Source: Euperipatoides rowelli
Lineage: Eukaryota; Onychophora; Udeonychophora; Euonychophora; Peripatopsidae
Length of the DNA: 10,194 bases
Assembly (NCBI GenBank): GCA_003024985.2
Contig: PXIH01S0004037.1
Strand: one strand, 5' to 3'
The translations under genes and the position numbers were made by a program. Under the pieces are notes generated by a model. That model was not told the origin of the DNA, searched no databases, and worked only from the letters and a program-made list of their open reading frames with translations. Within the stretch, counting starts at the first letter, position 1. Each line of letters starts with the position of its first letter. This document shows positions 1 to 7,346 of this stretch, piece by piece.

Positions 1-11
1 CNNNNTTTGGN
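1..11. other. Ambiguous bases at window edge
   Basis: N bases occur at positions 2-5 and 11, next to short G and T runs. This looks like low-quality sequence at the end of a contig or next to a gap. Nothing biological should be read from the first ~20 bases. Confidence 0.8.
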
Positions 12-329
12 GGGTTTTTGTTTAGGCTAGTATGAAATTTTTATTGTAACCGTAAACTGTAATTATTAAACGAATAATTCAGGTATTCCCATGTAAGGTC
101 TTTAAATCTTTAATTTCTTGATCGGTAGTTTCACTGGTACTATATTCCAAAATAATTTAGTTTAAAAGCCAATGGCTTAAATAAAACTTATTTAATCTAA
201 TTCATTTCTTTGTTTTTTTTCGGGAATGTTAACAATAAAATATGATTTTTTTTATTTTTATTAATTCAACATCATTTGGCATGTTTTAGATTTTGAGGAA
301 CTGATATGTACGTTTACATTTTTATACGG
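12..329. other. AT-rich non-coding DNA, no feature seen
   Basis: This stretch is very AT-rich with frequent stops in all frames. I see only short palindromes, for example AAGCC-aat-GGCTT around 166-180. It is probably intron or upstream sequence of the spectrin-repeat gene; its exact status cannot be decided from the window. Confidence 0.5.
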
Positions 330-712
330 TTGTTAAATTATAAAATTGATTATTACACATTGTGTGTATCCAGCCAATAGCTTAGTCGATTTCACACATT
401 GTTGGAGTTAGGGTTAAGGGAAGGGTTAAGGTAAGTTATGTAATTAAATATTCAAATATTACAAAAACGATTATTACACATTTTGTGTATCCGGCCAATA
501 GCTTAGTCGATTTCACACATTGTTGGAGTTAGGGTTAAGGGAAGGGTTAAGGTAAGTTATGTAATTAAATATTCAAAACATTACAAAATCGATTATTACA
601 CATTTTGTGTTTACGGCCAATAGCTTAGTCGATTTCACACGTTGTTACACTTAGGGTTTAGGGTCAAAGTTATTGTTAGTAATGTAATGAAATATTCTAA
701 ATATTATAAATA
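330..712. repeat. Three-copy ~121-bp tandem repeat with telomere-like words
   Basis: The word GATTATTACACAT starts at 348, 469 and 591 (the third is GATTATTACACAT across 591-603), giving periods of 121 and 122 bp. Each unit holds a small hairpin (TACACA-ttt-TGTGTA in copy 2), the conserved box CCAATAGCTTAGTCGATTT, and a stretch with TTAGGGTTAAGGGAAGGGTTAAGG. Copies 1 and 2 are nearly identical. Copy 3 diverges after about 640, where the G-rich part becomes CTTAGGGTTTAGGGTC. The near identity of copies 1 and 2 suggests recent duplication or gene conversion, with copy 3 the older edge. No open frame runs through it. It could be a minisatellite or the tandem core of a larger transposon. Confidence 0.9.
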
Positions 713-762
713 ATTTAGTTTGTTCGTTTTGATTTTAGTATGTTGGTGCAATATTTTTATAA

Positions 763-894
763 TACCAGACGTAAATTAGTGATAATAGATTCATTCCTAA
801 TTTCAAAAATATTGAATTACTGAAAAAAAAAAAAAAAAATGCTAATTCAATATTTTGAAATTAGGAATGTGTTATCGCTAATTTAAGTCAGGAT
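763..894. mobile_element. Foldback / MITE-like inverted repeat around a poly(A) core
   Basis: The left arm (~764-820) and right arm (~841-893) are inverted copies of about 55 bp. The core word ATTCCTAATTTCAAAA is shared perfectly, with a few small indels elsewhere. The arms are separated by a run of 17 A (823-839). The outer ends read CCAGACGTAAATTAG and, reversed, CCTGACTTAAATTAG. A TA precedes the left end, but the right flank is AT, so a target-site duplication is not proven. A miniature inverted-repeat element or a hairpin made by inverted duplication would both fit. No protein is encoded. Confidence 0.75.
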
Positions 895-2791
895 TTGGCG
901 GCCATGTTGGAAAGGGGGAATCATAAACTGTAATCGTGACTTTTTTTGTGATTCGTATTGTAATGTCTTTGTTGAAATAGTACTGGATTGTATGAGATAA
1001 TAGATCTTATGAAAAAAAGAGAGAGAAGGAAAGAAAAGGAGTTTACCTTTTTTTTTTTTTTTGCTGCTTTTTAATAGACTGTTTTGTATTTTACTTTGTA
1101 TCTAAGAATTAAAAGCTTAGGCTTATATATAACTCTGTAAATAAATAAATGTAGAAGTGCTTTTATTTTTTCATAGAAGGTGTAAACTTGTGAAATCGAT
1201 TGCCAGCCTGAATTGTTTGTTGCAACAATATTTCACAAATTCAAAAAAGGCTCTTGATAATTTCCTTGGAGATGATGTTTTTTTTAAATCGCTGCTTTTT
1301 CTTTATAATCAAAACATTGGGTGTTTTTCTGTTTGATTTGTGACGGGGAATATACAGTCTTTTATTGCTTTCTTTTTATTATGTTTTTCTTTTGATTATA
1401 TTTAAGGGTTTAGGATTATATATTATTATTTGTTTAGATGATATATTATTTTTTATATGATATGTTAAAAATCTTTTAGACTTGCACATTATTCTTAGCT
1501 AACTAATTTAAAAATCTATGCCTGAAATTACTTCTACCCATCATAATAAATTCTGTACCCCAACAATATAGAAAACAATTGTAACATTGTGTCTCATTAG
1601 TGTGCCCACTTAAAAATTTAAGCCCAAATTGTCATTAGATTAGTATACAACTGAAACGAGGCATTGGAGAAAGAAGTCAGTGTTTAAGATATGATATTTT
1701 TCAATATCTTCTATTTTTTAAAAAAAATCGTAGTTATGAGATGTTAATCATAATAGCGTAGTAGCATCTTAAAAATCTTAACTGCTACGCCAAGTTCATA
1801 GTAATTGGCAACTCTCTGTATTTTTTAAAAAATTGAATGACAAAAAAAAAATTACTTGGTAACAAAATATACAGTATTGTTCAGACTTCAATAAAAGCAA
1901 CCATTACTGATCAGATTCTAGACACGCACAGTAGAGTATTTTTAAGCCCCATAGACTACCACCTCAAAAGGATGTGTTCTAAAGTAATATATGAAGTTAC
2001 AAAGTGATTGGATCACTAAAAGCTTTAAACTTAAAATAACTTTTTATTTCATGTTGAAAAAATGAGTCTTCTAATATTACAATCTTTTATCTGCATTAAA
2101 AAAATTAATTTAATTTTCAAATGCAAATTGTATCACAGTAGGTTTCAAAATAAAAAGGAATGGCAATATTAAAACCAAGAAGTAGCCTACATTTACTTTC
2201 CTCTCCTTTTGTTTTGCACACCCGATTTGATACTATTTGCATTGGAAAATCAAATTTATTTTTCTCTTTTTTTTAAAGATGAAACATTAGAAAACTTGTT
2301 TTTTTTTTTTTTTTTTTTGTGTAAAAATAAATTTTCATAAAAAATTAAAGATTATTGTTGGTTTATTTTTTTTTTAAATACCAGTCCGAAACTGTATATA
2401 CAATTTTTTATTTAAAAAAAAAAGATGCAAATGATAAACAAGATCAAACTCAATTATAAATGATTAAAATATTGCGTTCTATGCTATAATATTTTCTTAT
2501 TCATCTATCTAACATTATTACAAAATCATTTATTTTAATAATTTTTTTTAATGTCTTATCAGTATACTTTGTTTTCATACATTCCAAATATACAGTAAAC
2601 ATTATCACTAGCATTTAGAAGTTTGTAAAATAAATTACAATGTACTGTATATATTGGTATTTCGGTTTTATTCCATTTATTGCAATCAAAATGTTTAAAA
2701 CTATAAGAGGTATGTGACTTGATTTAGAATGAAGAACTATACTCAATCATATTTATTGCTTAAAAAATAATTTTGTTCCTTTTAATTACAG
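895..2791. other. Intronic AT-rich DNA without recognised gene
   Basis: About 1.9 kb upstream of the first exon, ending at its splice acceptor (AG at 2790-2791 after a T-rich tract). It carries homopolymer runs (T at ~1047-1062, a run of about 20 T at ~2299-2318) and an imperfect stem (GCGTAGTAG / CTGCTACGC, 1755-1789). A reading frame open from 1145 to 1336 is discussed as a weak finding. I found no spectrin-like exon here, so it is best read as the 3' part of an intron that begins outside the window. Confidence 0.6.
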
Positions 2792-2944
2792 AGACTAGAT
2801 GAAGCGGCTCTAGACCAACAAGTGAATATTGAACTTTTGAAAACAAGAGCTAAAGAGTTAAGTGAAGTCACCAAACAAGAATTACCAACAACACAAGCTA
2901 ATGAAATAGAGCAAAAATTCAATAATCTGCTTTCAACCATTAAG
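2792..2944 (+). CDS. Spectrin-repeat protein, internal exon (51 codons)
   Basis: This exon encodes 51 residues, beginning RLDEAALDQQVNIELLKTRA and ending NNLLSTIK. The sequence is strongly helical with leucine and isoleucine at heptad-like spacing, many K/E/Q residues, and one proline (in QELPTT) where a loop between helices would fall. It fits the second half of a spectrin repeat (helix B end, loop, helix C). The acceptor is TTTTAATTACAG before position 2792 and the donor is AAG|GTAAAA after 2944. Both boundaries are in phase 0, so it joins directly to the 7005 exon. The frame stays open into the intron, but those extra residues are low-complexity phenylalanine and transposon sequence. Spectrin-repeat membership is inferred from pattern; assignment to a nesprin-like giant protein is tentative, with plakin, dystrophin or spectrin also possible. 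Confidence 0.8.
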
Positions 2945-2972
2945 GTAAAACCCTTTTTTTTTTTTTTAAATA

Positions 2973-3445
2973 CACTAAAACTTGTCTTGAGAGACCACTC
3001 CTTCTGCCATGAAATAGCGGTCTCTCGAAAGAAAACCTGTCTTGAAAGGCTACTCCTTCTGCTATAAAATAACGATCTTTCAAAGGAGATGCTTTCTAAA
3101 ATAAATTTTTCCCTTTTTTCAACAAACAGTGCTCTCTCAAAAATCCAATATGGTATTGAAATGCAGTAAAATGTTATATTTTTAGGCATTTACACATTTG
3201 CTTAAATTTGCTTTTTTTATTAATTTTATCGGTGAATAAAAAAAGGCACTTTTTCTACAACTCGTGGTCTTACAAAAAAGGCTGAATTCAATGCTGGAAT
3301 TTAAAAAGGCGGCCACTGGTCACATTAGAGAGGTGGTCTTTAATAAGAGGTCATTTGTGTGAAAAATTGATTGGTGCAAAGAAATTTTGGTCTTTAAAGG
3401 CAGGTGGTCTCTAATAGCAGGGGTCTCTCAAGACAGGTTTTACTG
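2973..3445. mobile_element. 473-bp non-autonomous inverted-repeat transposon with TA flanks
   Basis: The left end CACTAAAACTTGTCTTGAGA (then GACC) matches the reverse complement of the right end, CAGTAAAACCTGTCTTGAGA (then GACC), at 22 of 24 positions. TA lies directly outside both ends (2971-2972 and 3446-3447), the target duplication of Tc1/mariner-type elements. Inside are repeated words of the form GGTCTCTNA and its complement AGAGACC (for example near 3020, 3330, 3407 and 3421). No transposase frame is seen, so it must have been moved in trans. Its left end sits only 28 bp inside the intron, just after the splice donor at 2945. Superfamily is inferred from the TA flanks only. Confidence 0.85.
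2981..3090. repeat. Two tandem 55-bp subterminal repeats
   Basis: The segment starting CTTGTCTTGAGAGACCACTC at 2981 recurs at 3036 as CCTGTCTTGAAAGGCTACTC, with aligned words CTCCTTCTGCCAT / CTCCTTCTGCTAT and GGTCTCTCGAAAG / GATCTTTCAAAGG. The transposon's left end is thus duplicated in tandem. Repeated transposase-binding sites, or an element grown by end duplication, would explain this. Confidence 0.75.
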
Positions 3446-3777
3446 TATTGTATATGTATTGTAGCCATATAGCCTACTATACATCTTAAGTCTCGCTTTT
3501 TTTGGCAGATAAAAAAAACGGTTTGGGAGATAATCTACCAGCCTACCTGATTTAAACATAATACTCTAGTTTTAAATCTTGTTGCAAAAAAAAAAAAAAA
3601 AGATGAAATTCTCTATTTTTATGTTTAAATGTTAATAGCATAAAAAGATTTAGTTTCTGTAAATACCTTAGGAATATCATCCTATTAAATTTTTTTTGTT
3701 TGTTTTTATAATTCTATGCACTTTGGCTTGAACTTGAAAATTCCAATAAGTATTTTCTGATAACTAAATTGTTTTAA

Positions 3778-4741
3778 GGACACTAAAAATTGGAATATAG
3801 TTTCTGGTTACCGACCGCGTCAAATTTTTTTATACCGCGTCAAGTGTTTTTTATGCTATTTTTTTGTAAAAATAAAAAAGTTTCCATATATTAAGACAGT
3901 TTTTGGTCGGCTTTAAACTACAAAATTCGTAAAAATATAATTACAATGCAAATAAATTTGCAGTATAGTTATTATATTGCACGTGCATAAAAATAATACT
4001 AGAGATCAGTAAGCGAATGGAGGTATAGGGAGGTGACTTTCCTAAATTCCTATTAGCTGACATTATGAAAATGTAGTCGGGGGCATGGCCAAGCATCATT
4101 TTAGTTCACTCGCACATTAAAAATCATGGTAGGCTAGTCCTTAACTTATTATAGTAATATTTTTTTAGAATTATTAATGTAAAATTTATTTTAAGAATAT
4201 ATAGAATAAATATATTCTTATCTCGATTATTCTTTCTCAGTTTCTATAGAATATAAAGTTTAAGATGATTTCCAAAAGCAGTTAGTTATGTAAGCTAACA
4301 AGTTGGTGGGTTTTTTTTTTTTGGTAAAGAAAATGTAAATTTAATTAAAAGAAATCCGGAAACAAAAGTAACAATATAAGCTAAAATTATACAGAAACTG
4401 AATAATATTACAATAAAAATATATGCATTAATTCAGAATCATTTTCCACTTTTATCATTCCACATTTTTATGACCATCCCTCTTCAAAGGATTCAGTTTA
4501 TAGCCTATTTTTTTAAAAAAAAAATCATAAGTAGGTTTAATTTTTAATACTAAAATTTATAGGCCTATAGGTTACTTAAAACATTACTTTTTTTTTTGTT
4601 AAAAAAAAAAAGGGGGAGGGGGCTATCCTCATCTAAAAATTTGAGTTAATAATAAAAAAAAAAATAAAAAAAAAACCCGCCCTCACGCGTTCTCTATTTG
4701 AAAATGAATAACCAGAAACTATATTCTAACTTTTAGTGCCC
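3778..4741. mobile_element. 964-bp non-autonomous DNA transposon with 33-bp inverted repeats
   Basis: The 33-bp left end (3778-3810) begins GGACACTAAAAATTGGAATA and the reverse complement of the right end (4709-4741) begins GGGCACTAAAAGTTAGAATA. They agree at 30 of 33 positions. Just inside the left end the word ACCGCGTCAA recurs with a 20-bp period (3814, 3834), and the right side has CTCACGCGTTC near 4684, suggesting subterminal binding motifs. There is no substantial open frame, so it is non-autonomous. The left flank is TTAA (3774-3777) and the right flank TAAA (4742-4745). This is not an exact duplication, so a piggyBac-like (TTAA) origin is possible but unproven. The interior includes purine-rich low-complexity sequence around 4590-4680. 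Confidence 0.8.
3814..3853. repeat. 20-bp tandem pair, ACCGCGTCAA motif
   Basis: ACCGCGTCAAATTTTTTTAT (3814) is followed after exactly 20 bp by ACCGCGTCAAGTGTTTTTTA (3834). The pair lies four bases inside the left inverted repeat of the 964-bp transposon. CpG-containing words are rare in this window, so the repeated CGCG stands out and may be a transposase-binding site. Confidence 0.7.
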
Positions 4742-4850
4742 TAAAAGTAGATGAGTGAGTGAAGGGAACTTCTGCTTGAAAAGTGAATTAAATGCTTTAT
4801 CATATGTAAATCATTCAACTATTTTAAAATCAGAAGTCATATTTACCCCA

Positions 4851-5273
4851 GTTCAACGATAGTTAAGGGGCGATCTCATATTTGTTTTTAAAAGAGGATT
4901 ATTGGAACAGGATGTTTATGAATTATTCCATCAGTCCAATGTGCCCCAAACTAGGGGTCACAATTGGAATTTAGTTGAGGTTAATACTAAGGGAAGAATC
5001 AGATATGGTTTTTGTTATAACTCTGACATTAGATTTATTTCTTATGATTTTTTCATATTAAAAAAAATGGGATTATCTTGACTCTTGTACAATTATTGGT
5101 CAGGTGTTTTATCGGTTATGGTATTTGTATGTATATTGTATTATATTATTAATAGGATTGTCACTTTGTTGAATTCCCTTCCTTAATCTGTTTGTGTATC
5201 CTCTCTTAATGGATTTAAAAATGCTTTGAATTTGTTTTTAATTAATGACTCATATTTTAATAGTCTAGTTTAA
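4851..5273 (+). pseudogene. Non-LTR retrotransposon reverse transcriptase, decayed C-terminal end
   Basis: Reading in the frame of position 4863 gives, after a stop at 4860-4862, LRGDLIFVFKRGLLEQDVYE, then NVPQTRGHNWNL and RIRYGFCYN. After a stop at 5079-5081 the same frame gives RIVTLLNSLP, a stop at 5184-5186, then SSLNGFKNALNLFL, ending at a stop at 5271-5273. These match the familiar tail after the polymerase domain of CR1/L2/Jockey-type LINE reverse transcriptases: RRxRGDLIxVFK, TRGHxxKL, RxxFFxxRVVxxWNxLP, and SLNxFKxxLD. About 35-40 codons of unrelated, hydrophobic sequence separate RIRYGFCYN from RIVTLLNSLP, where the family normally has almost none, so a small in-frame insertion is likely. 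Only the 3' end is present, as expected for 5'-truncated LINE copies. The catalytic domain is absent and the copy is inactive. Confidence 0.85.
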
Positions 5274-5505
5274 TTATTTTGGTGTAGAAGTCTTTTTTGA
5301 ACGTATCACCTGTTCTCTCGCTTAACTTTAACTTTAAATGTCTCATGAAAAATACAGCTATTCTCCTTGTCAACTTTTTATCAAATCCTATGTATTAATA
5401 ATTGTGAAAATTAACCTACTGTAAATACAGTACATAGTCATAAGATTGATGGCTTATAATACTCTATTCCAGAAATATATACAACATATAACAATATGTG
5501 TACAG

Positions 5506-5513
5506 GTATATAC
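5506..5513. repeat. Left target-site duplication of the hAT element
   Basis: GTATATAC directly precedes the TAGAGGTG terminus and is repeated exactly at 6721-6728 after the other end. Eight base pairs is the duplication length typical of hAT transposition. Confidence 0.85.
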
Positions 5514-5672
5514 TAGAGGTGTGCGAGTAGAGAATTTTATAAACGAGTCGAGTTTGGGCGAGCATATACTAAGATTCAAATACATTCTAATATTTTTGAG
5601 TTTGGCCACAATATTTTTTTTTTGTAAATAGGATAAAATTATATTTTAAATATTAATCAATATGTACCATAG

Positions 5673-5705
5673 CAGGGGTGTTAACTAATTTTTACATAAG
5701 CTCTA
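5673..5705 (+). mobile_element. Possible second hAT-type terminus, no partner end
   Basis: CAGGGGTGTTAACTAATTTT at 5673 resembles the CAGGGGTGTCAAACT start common in animal hAT elements. The would-be 8-bp flank is TACCATAG (5665-5672). I find no matching CACCCCTG end before 6720, and the expected interior runs into the homopolymer artefact. It may be a truncated nested insertion or simply chance. Confidence 0.35.
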
Positions 5706-5784
5706 NCTTGTCAGTGAAATTCATCCACAATTTACTCTCTTAAAAATTGAGGTATAAGAGGCACGACTCCAACCTAAAATTCCA

Positions 5785-5897
5785 GGGTGGGGGGGGGGGG
5801 GGGGGGAAAGGGGGGGGGAAAAAAAATTTTTAAAAGGGGCTTTTTTTTTTTTGGGGGGTTTTTTCTTATTTTTTTTTTTTTTTTTTGGGGGGGGGGT
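5785..5897. other. Homopolymer block, probable sequencing or assembly artefact
   Basis: This block is made almost only of G, T and A runs: about 18 G, AAA, 9 G, 8 A, T and A runs, GGGG, 12 T, GGGGGG, and long T with 10 G. Such alternating homopolymers without other bases look like failing base calls or a badly resolved gap. An N lies 80 bases upstream. The true length and sequence of the hAT interior here are unknown. Confidence 0.7.
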
Positions 5898-6720
5898 TAT
5901 AAAGTAAAAGAAGTTAATTGTCTGAAATTATAAATTATGGCCAAATATTGCAATTTTAATTACCGGTATTGATTTGAATTTCATTGTTTTTGTTTTTATC
6001 CTTTGCTGTTATTTATTTTTTTTGTAAAAGGAAAATATTTTATATATTAAAAATAAAATTTTGATATTACAGTAGCTTGCCATATGCTTGGGCCATGTCG
6101 ATACTCTTTAAAAATAAGCAACTTGTTACATTTCAAATGAATATTTATCTTTATAGACATTACTGTATCTTTTTTTTTTTAAATTAAGAAATTTGGTTAT
6201 TAAAAAAACTAAAATGTAATAAAAGATTAGTTTTAATAATTATCATTATGGGAACTATTTTATACTATAAAAAAATTTAATTTAGCACTTTAAAGTGCTC
6301 AAAGGAAATATATTTGACGCAACACACTTTTATTTTTAAATGCTCGTATCATTTTTTTATCGTGCATTTAAAGTTAATAACATTTAATTATTTACTATTT
6401 ATTAAAAGCAGAGATCTCGTAAACAATGATATTTACTGAGCTAACGATCTACTGTATAAAACTTTAGTTGGGAATTCAAACTGGAAATCCTTTGCAAAAT
6501 ACCATTTTTAAAATATTAACGGACTATTATCAAAATTAAATTTTTTTTCTATTTTCTTTTTAATATTTTATCCTAGATAACATTTAAAATCATAAAATTA
6601 CCATACTCGCTTTTGATTCGATACTCGTAATTTTCGATTATTTTAGAAAATGTAACAAGCGAGTATGAGCAGGATCCAAACTCAAATTCACTCAATATTT
6701 TAGAGTATCGCACACCCCTA

Positions 6721-6728
6721 GTATATAC
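6721..6728. repeat. Right target-site duplication of the hAT element
   Basis: GTATATAC follows the CACACCCCTA terminus and equals the eight bases at 5506-5513. Removing 5514-6728 restores an uninterrupted MITE sequence. Confidence 0.85.
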
Positions 6729-6740
6729 ACTATACTATAT

Positions 6741-6866
6741 ATTGATGGCTTTTAATACTAGATTCCAGAAATATGTACAATATATAACGATACACAGTAT
6801 GTACAGGTATATATATATATATACAGTAGTAATATATTTCTGGAATTGAGTATTAAAAGCATCAAT
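6741..6866. repeat. Long hairpin within the right-hand MITE
   Basis: ATTGATGGCTTTTAATACTA (6741, continuing through GATTCCAGAAATAT to 6774) pairs with ATATTTCTGGAATTGAGTAT (6834, continuing through TAAAAGCATCAAT to 6866). The arms are ~34 bp with few mismatches and a one-base bulge. The loop of about 59 bp holds an AT dinucleotide run. As RNA or single-stranded DNA it would fold strongly. Confidence 0.8.
6808..6823. repeat. (TA)8 microsatellite
   Basis: TA is repeated eight times in the loop of the MITE hairpin, just after GTACAGG. The same position in the left copy (5507-5512) has only three TA units before the hAT insertion point, so length varies between copies. Confidence 0.85.
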
Positions 6867-7004
6867 CTTACTACTATGTATTGTATTTACTTTATATACA
6901 AACACACTCACACACAGAATAAAAATAAGATGTATTAAGTATATTTTTGTTACAGTTAAAATGTTGAATTAAAAAGCTTGTTTTTGTTTTATTTATATTT
7001 ACAG

Positions 7005-7169
7005 ACAGTTATTGCAGCTTGCAACAATCATTATACTGCTCAGCAAGAGTATATAAAATATTCAGGTATCTTTATTGAGTGGCTTAACAGTCAACAAGAA
7101 AAGCTGGCTGATATAGCTTCCCGAAAAAAGGACCGCCACACAATGGAAACTAGCCTACAGAGATTACAG
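7005..7169 (+). CDS. Spectrin-repeat protein, internal exon (55 codons)
   Basis: It encodes 55 residues starting TVIAACNNHYTAQQEYIKYS, through GIFIEWLNSQQEKLADIAS, to METSLQRLQ. The EWL with hydrophobic residues at heptad spacing is the hallmark of spectrin-repeat helix A and its invariant tryptophan. The first ~20 residues complete the preceding repeat's helix C and linker. The basic run RKKDRH falls at the helix A/B loop and METSLQRLQ begins helix B. The acceptor is ATTTACAG at 7004 and the donor CAG|GTACCA at 7170. A second AG four bases later would break frame, so the first is used. Both ends are phase 0. The next intron is only 177 bp. The family is clear by pattern, but the specific protein is uncertain; a nesprin-like rod is the working guess. 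Confidence 0.85.
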
Positions 7170-7346
7170 GTACCACATAGATTTTAAATTTTTATATTCC
7201 TGATATGTTTAATAGAATTTCTCATGTATCTATCACCAGATTCTAAACATCAAATAAGTATTTTTATGTTTTTTTTAATTATTTATTTTTTTAAGAAAAA
7301 AATAATTGTTTAAATTATCCATTAAAATGAATCCCTATTTATTTAG
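7170..7346 (+). other. 177-bp phase-0 intron
   Basis: It begins GTACCA and ends TTATTTAG after a T-rich tract. It contains only AT-rich sequence and no transposon. It is more than twenty times shorter than the preceding intron, in line with that intron's length being mostly inserted elements. Confidence 0.8.

Larger units (their letters stand above)
5514..6720. mobile_element. 1207-bp non-autonomous hAT-type transposon
   Basis: The termini TAGAGGTGTGCGA (5514) and, reversed, TAGGGGTGTGCGA (ending 6720) match at 12 of 13 positions. They are flanked by perfect 8-bp duplications, GTATATAC. The TAGGGGTGTGCGA style is typical of hAT ends. Subterminal regions carry repeated CGAGTAT/CGAGT-type words on both strands (5526-5575, and near 6604, 6622, 6659 and 6703), as expected of hAT transposase-binding sites. 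No transposase frame survives. The interior includes an N at 5706, a probable sequencing or assembly artefact at 5785-5897, and a possible second hAT end at 5673. Because it interrupts the palindromic MITE, it is younger than that element. Confidence 0.88.
5421..6890. mobile_element. Palindromic MITE composite interrupted by a hAT element
   Basis: The left end from 5421 (GTAAATACAGTACATAGTCA, then TAAGATTGATGGC up to AGAAATATATA) matches the reverse complement of 6820-6890 over about 60 bp. A direct copy of the same left-end module (ATTGATGGCTTATAATACTC at 5445) lies at 6741 (ATTGATGGCTTTTAATACTA) and continues to the shared word GTACAGGTATATA. If ends are set at CAGTACATAG (5428) and CTATGTATTG (6883), TA flanks both sides, as in Tc1/mariner-type MITEs; the similarity extends a further 7 bp outward, so ends are uncertain. 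The 6741-6890 part alone resembles a complete small MITE, and 5421-5513 a partial second copy. A 1207-bp insertion (5514-6720) splits the composite. Confidence 0.75.
2945..7004 (+). other. 4060-bp phase-0 intron filled with transposons
   Basis: It is bounded by GTAAAA at 2945 and TTTATATTTACAG ending at 7004. It joins the 51-codon and 55-codon exons in phase 0. About 3.3 kb of its 4.06 kb belongs to four recognisable insertions listed separately: 2973-3445, 3778-4741, 4851-5273 and 5421-6890. The remaining gaps (3446-3777, 4742-4850, 5274-5420, 6891-7004) are AT-rich and show no feature that I can name. The intron was therefore probably far shorter before these insertions. Confidence 0.8.

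Noticed and set aside
378-395. TAGCTTAGTCG resembling a tRNA/SINE A box in each tandem unit
   Set aside because: There is no B box at the expected distance, no tRNA-like fold, and no tail. One short match is not enough to call a SINE or tRNA.
330-712. CRISPR-like array
   Set aside because: The repeats are ~121-bp direct tandem units without regular spacers, and the DNA is eukaryotic.
2945-3067. Continuation of the first exon's frame past the donor
   Set aside because: The extra residues come from a T run and MITE sequence. A consensus donor at 2945 and an in-phase acceptor at 7004 explain the exon better.
2782-3189. 135-codon open frame on the minus strand
   Set aside because: It lies antisense to the spectrin-repeat exon and runs into the MITE. 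Its protein has no recognisable domain and is rich in F, S and L from poly-T tracts and the transposon.
3774-4745. TTAA target-site duplication proving a piggyBac element
   Set aside because: The left flank is TTAA but the right is TAAA, and the ends lack a typical piggyBac CCY start, so the superfamily is left open.
5446-5631. 61-codon + strand open frame
   Set aside because: It spans the MITE arm, the duplication and the hAT end, so it is a chance frame across an insertion boundary.
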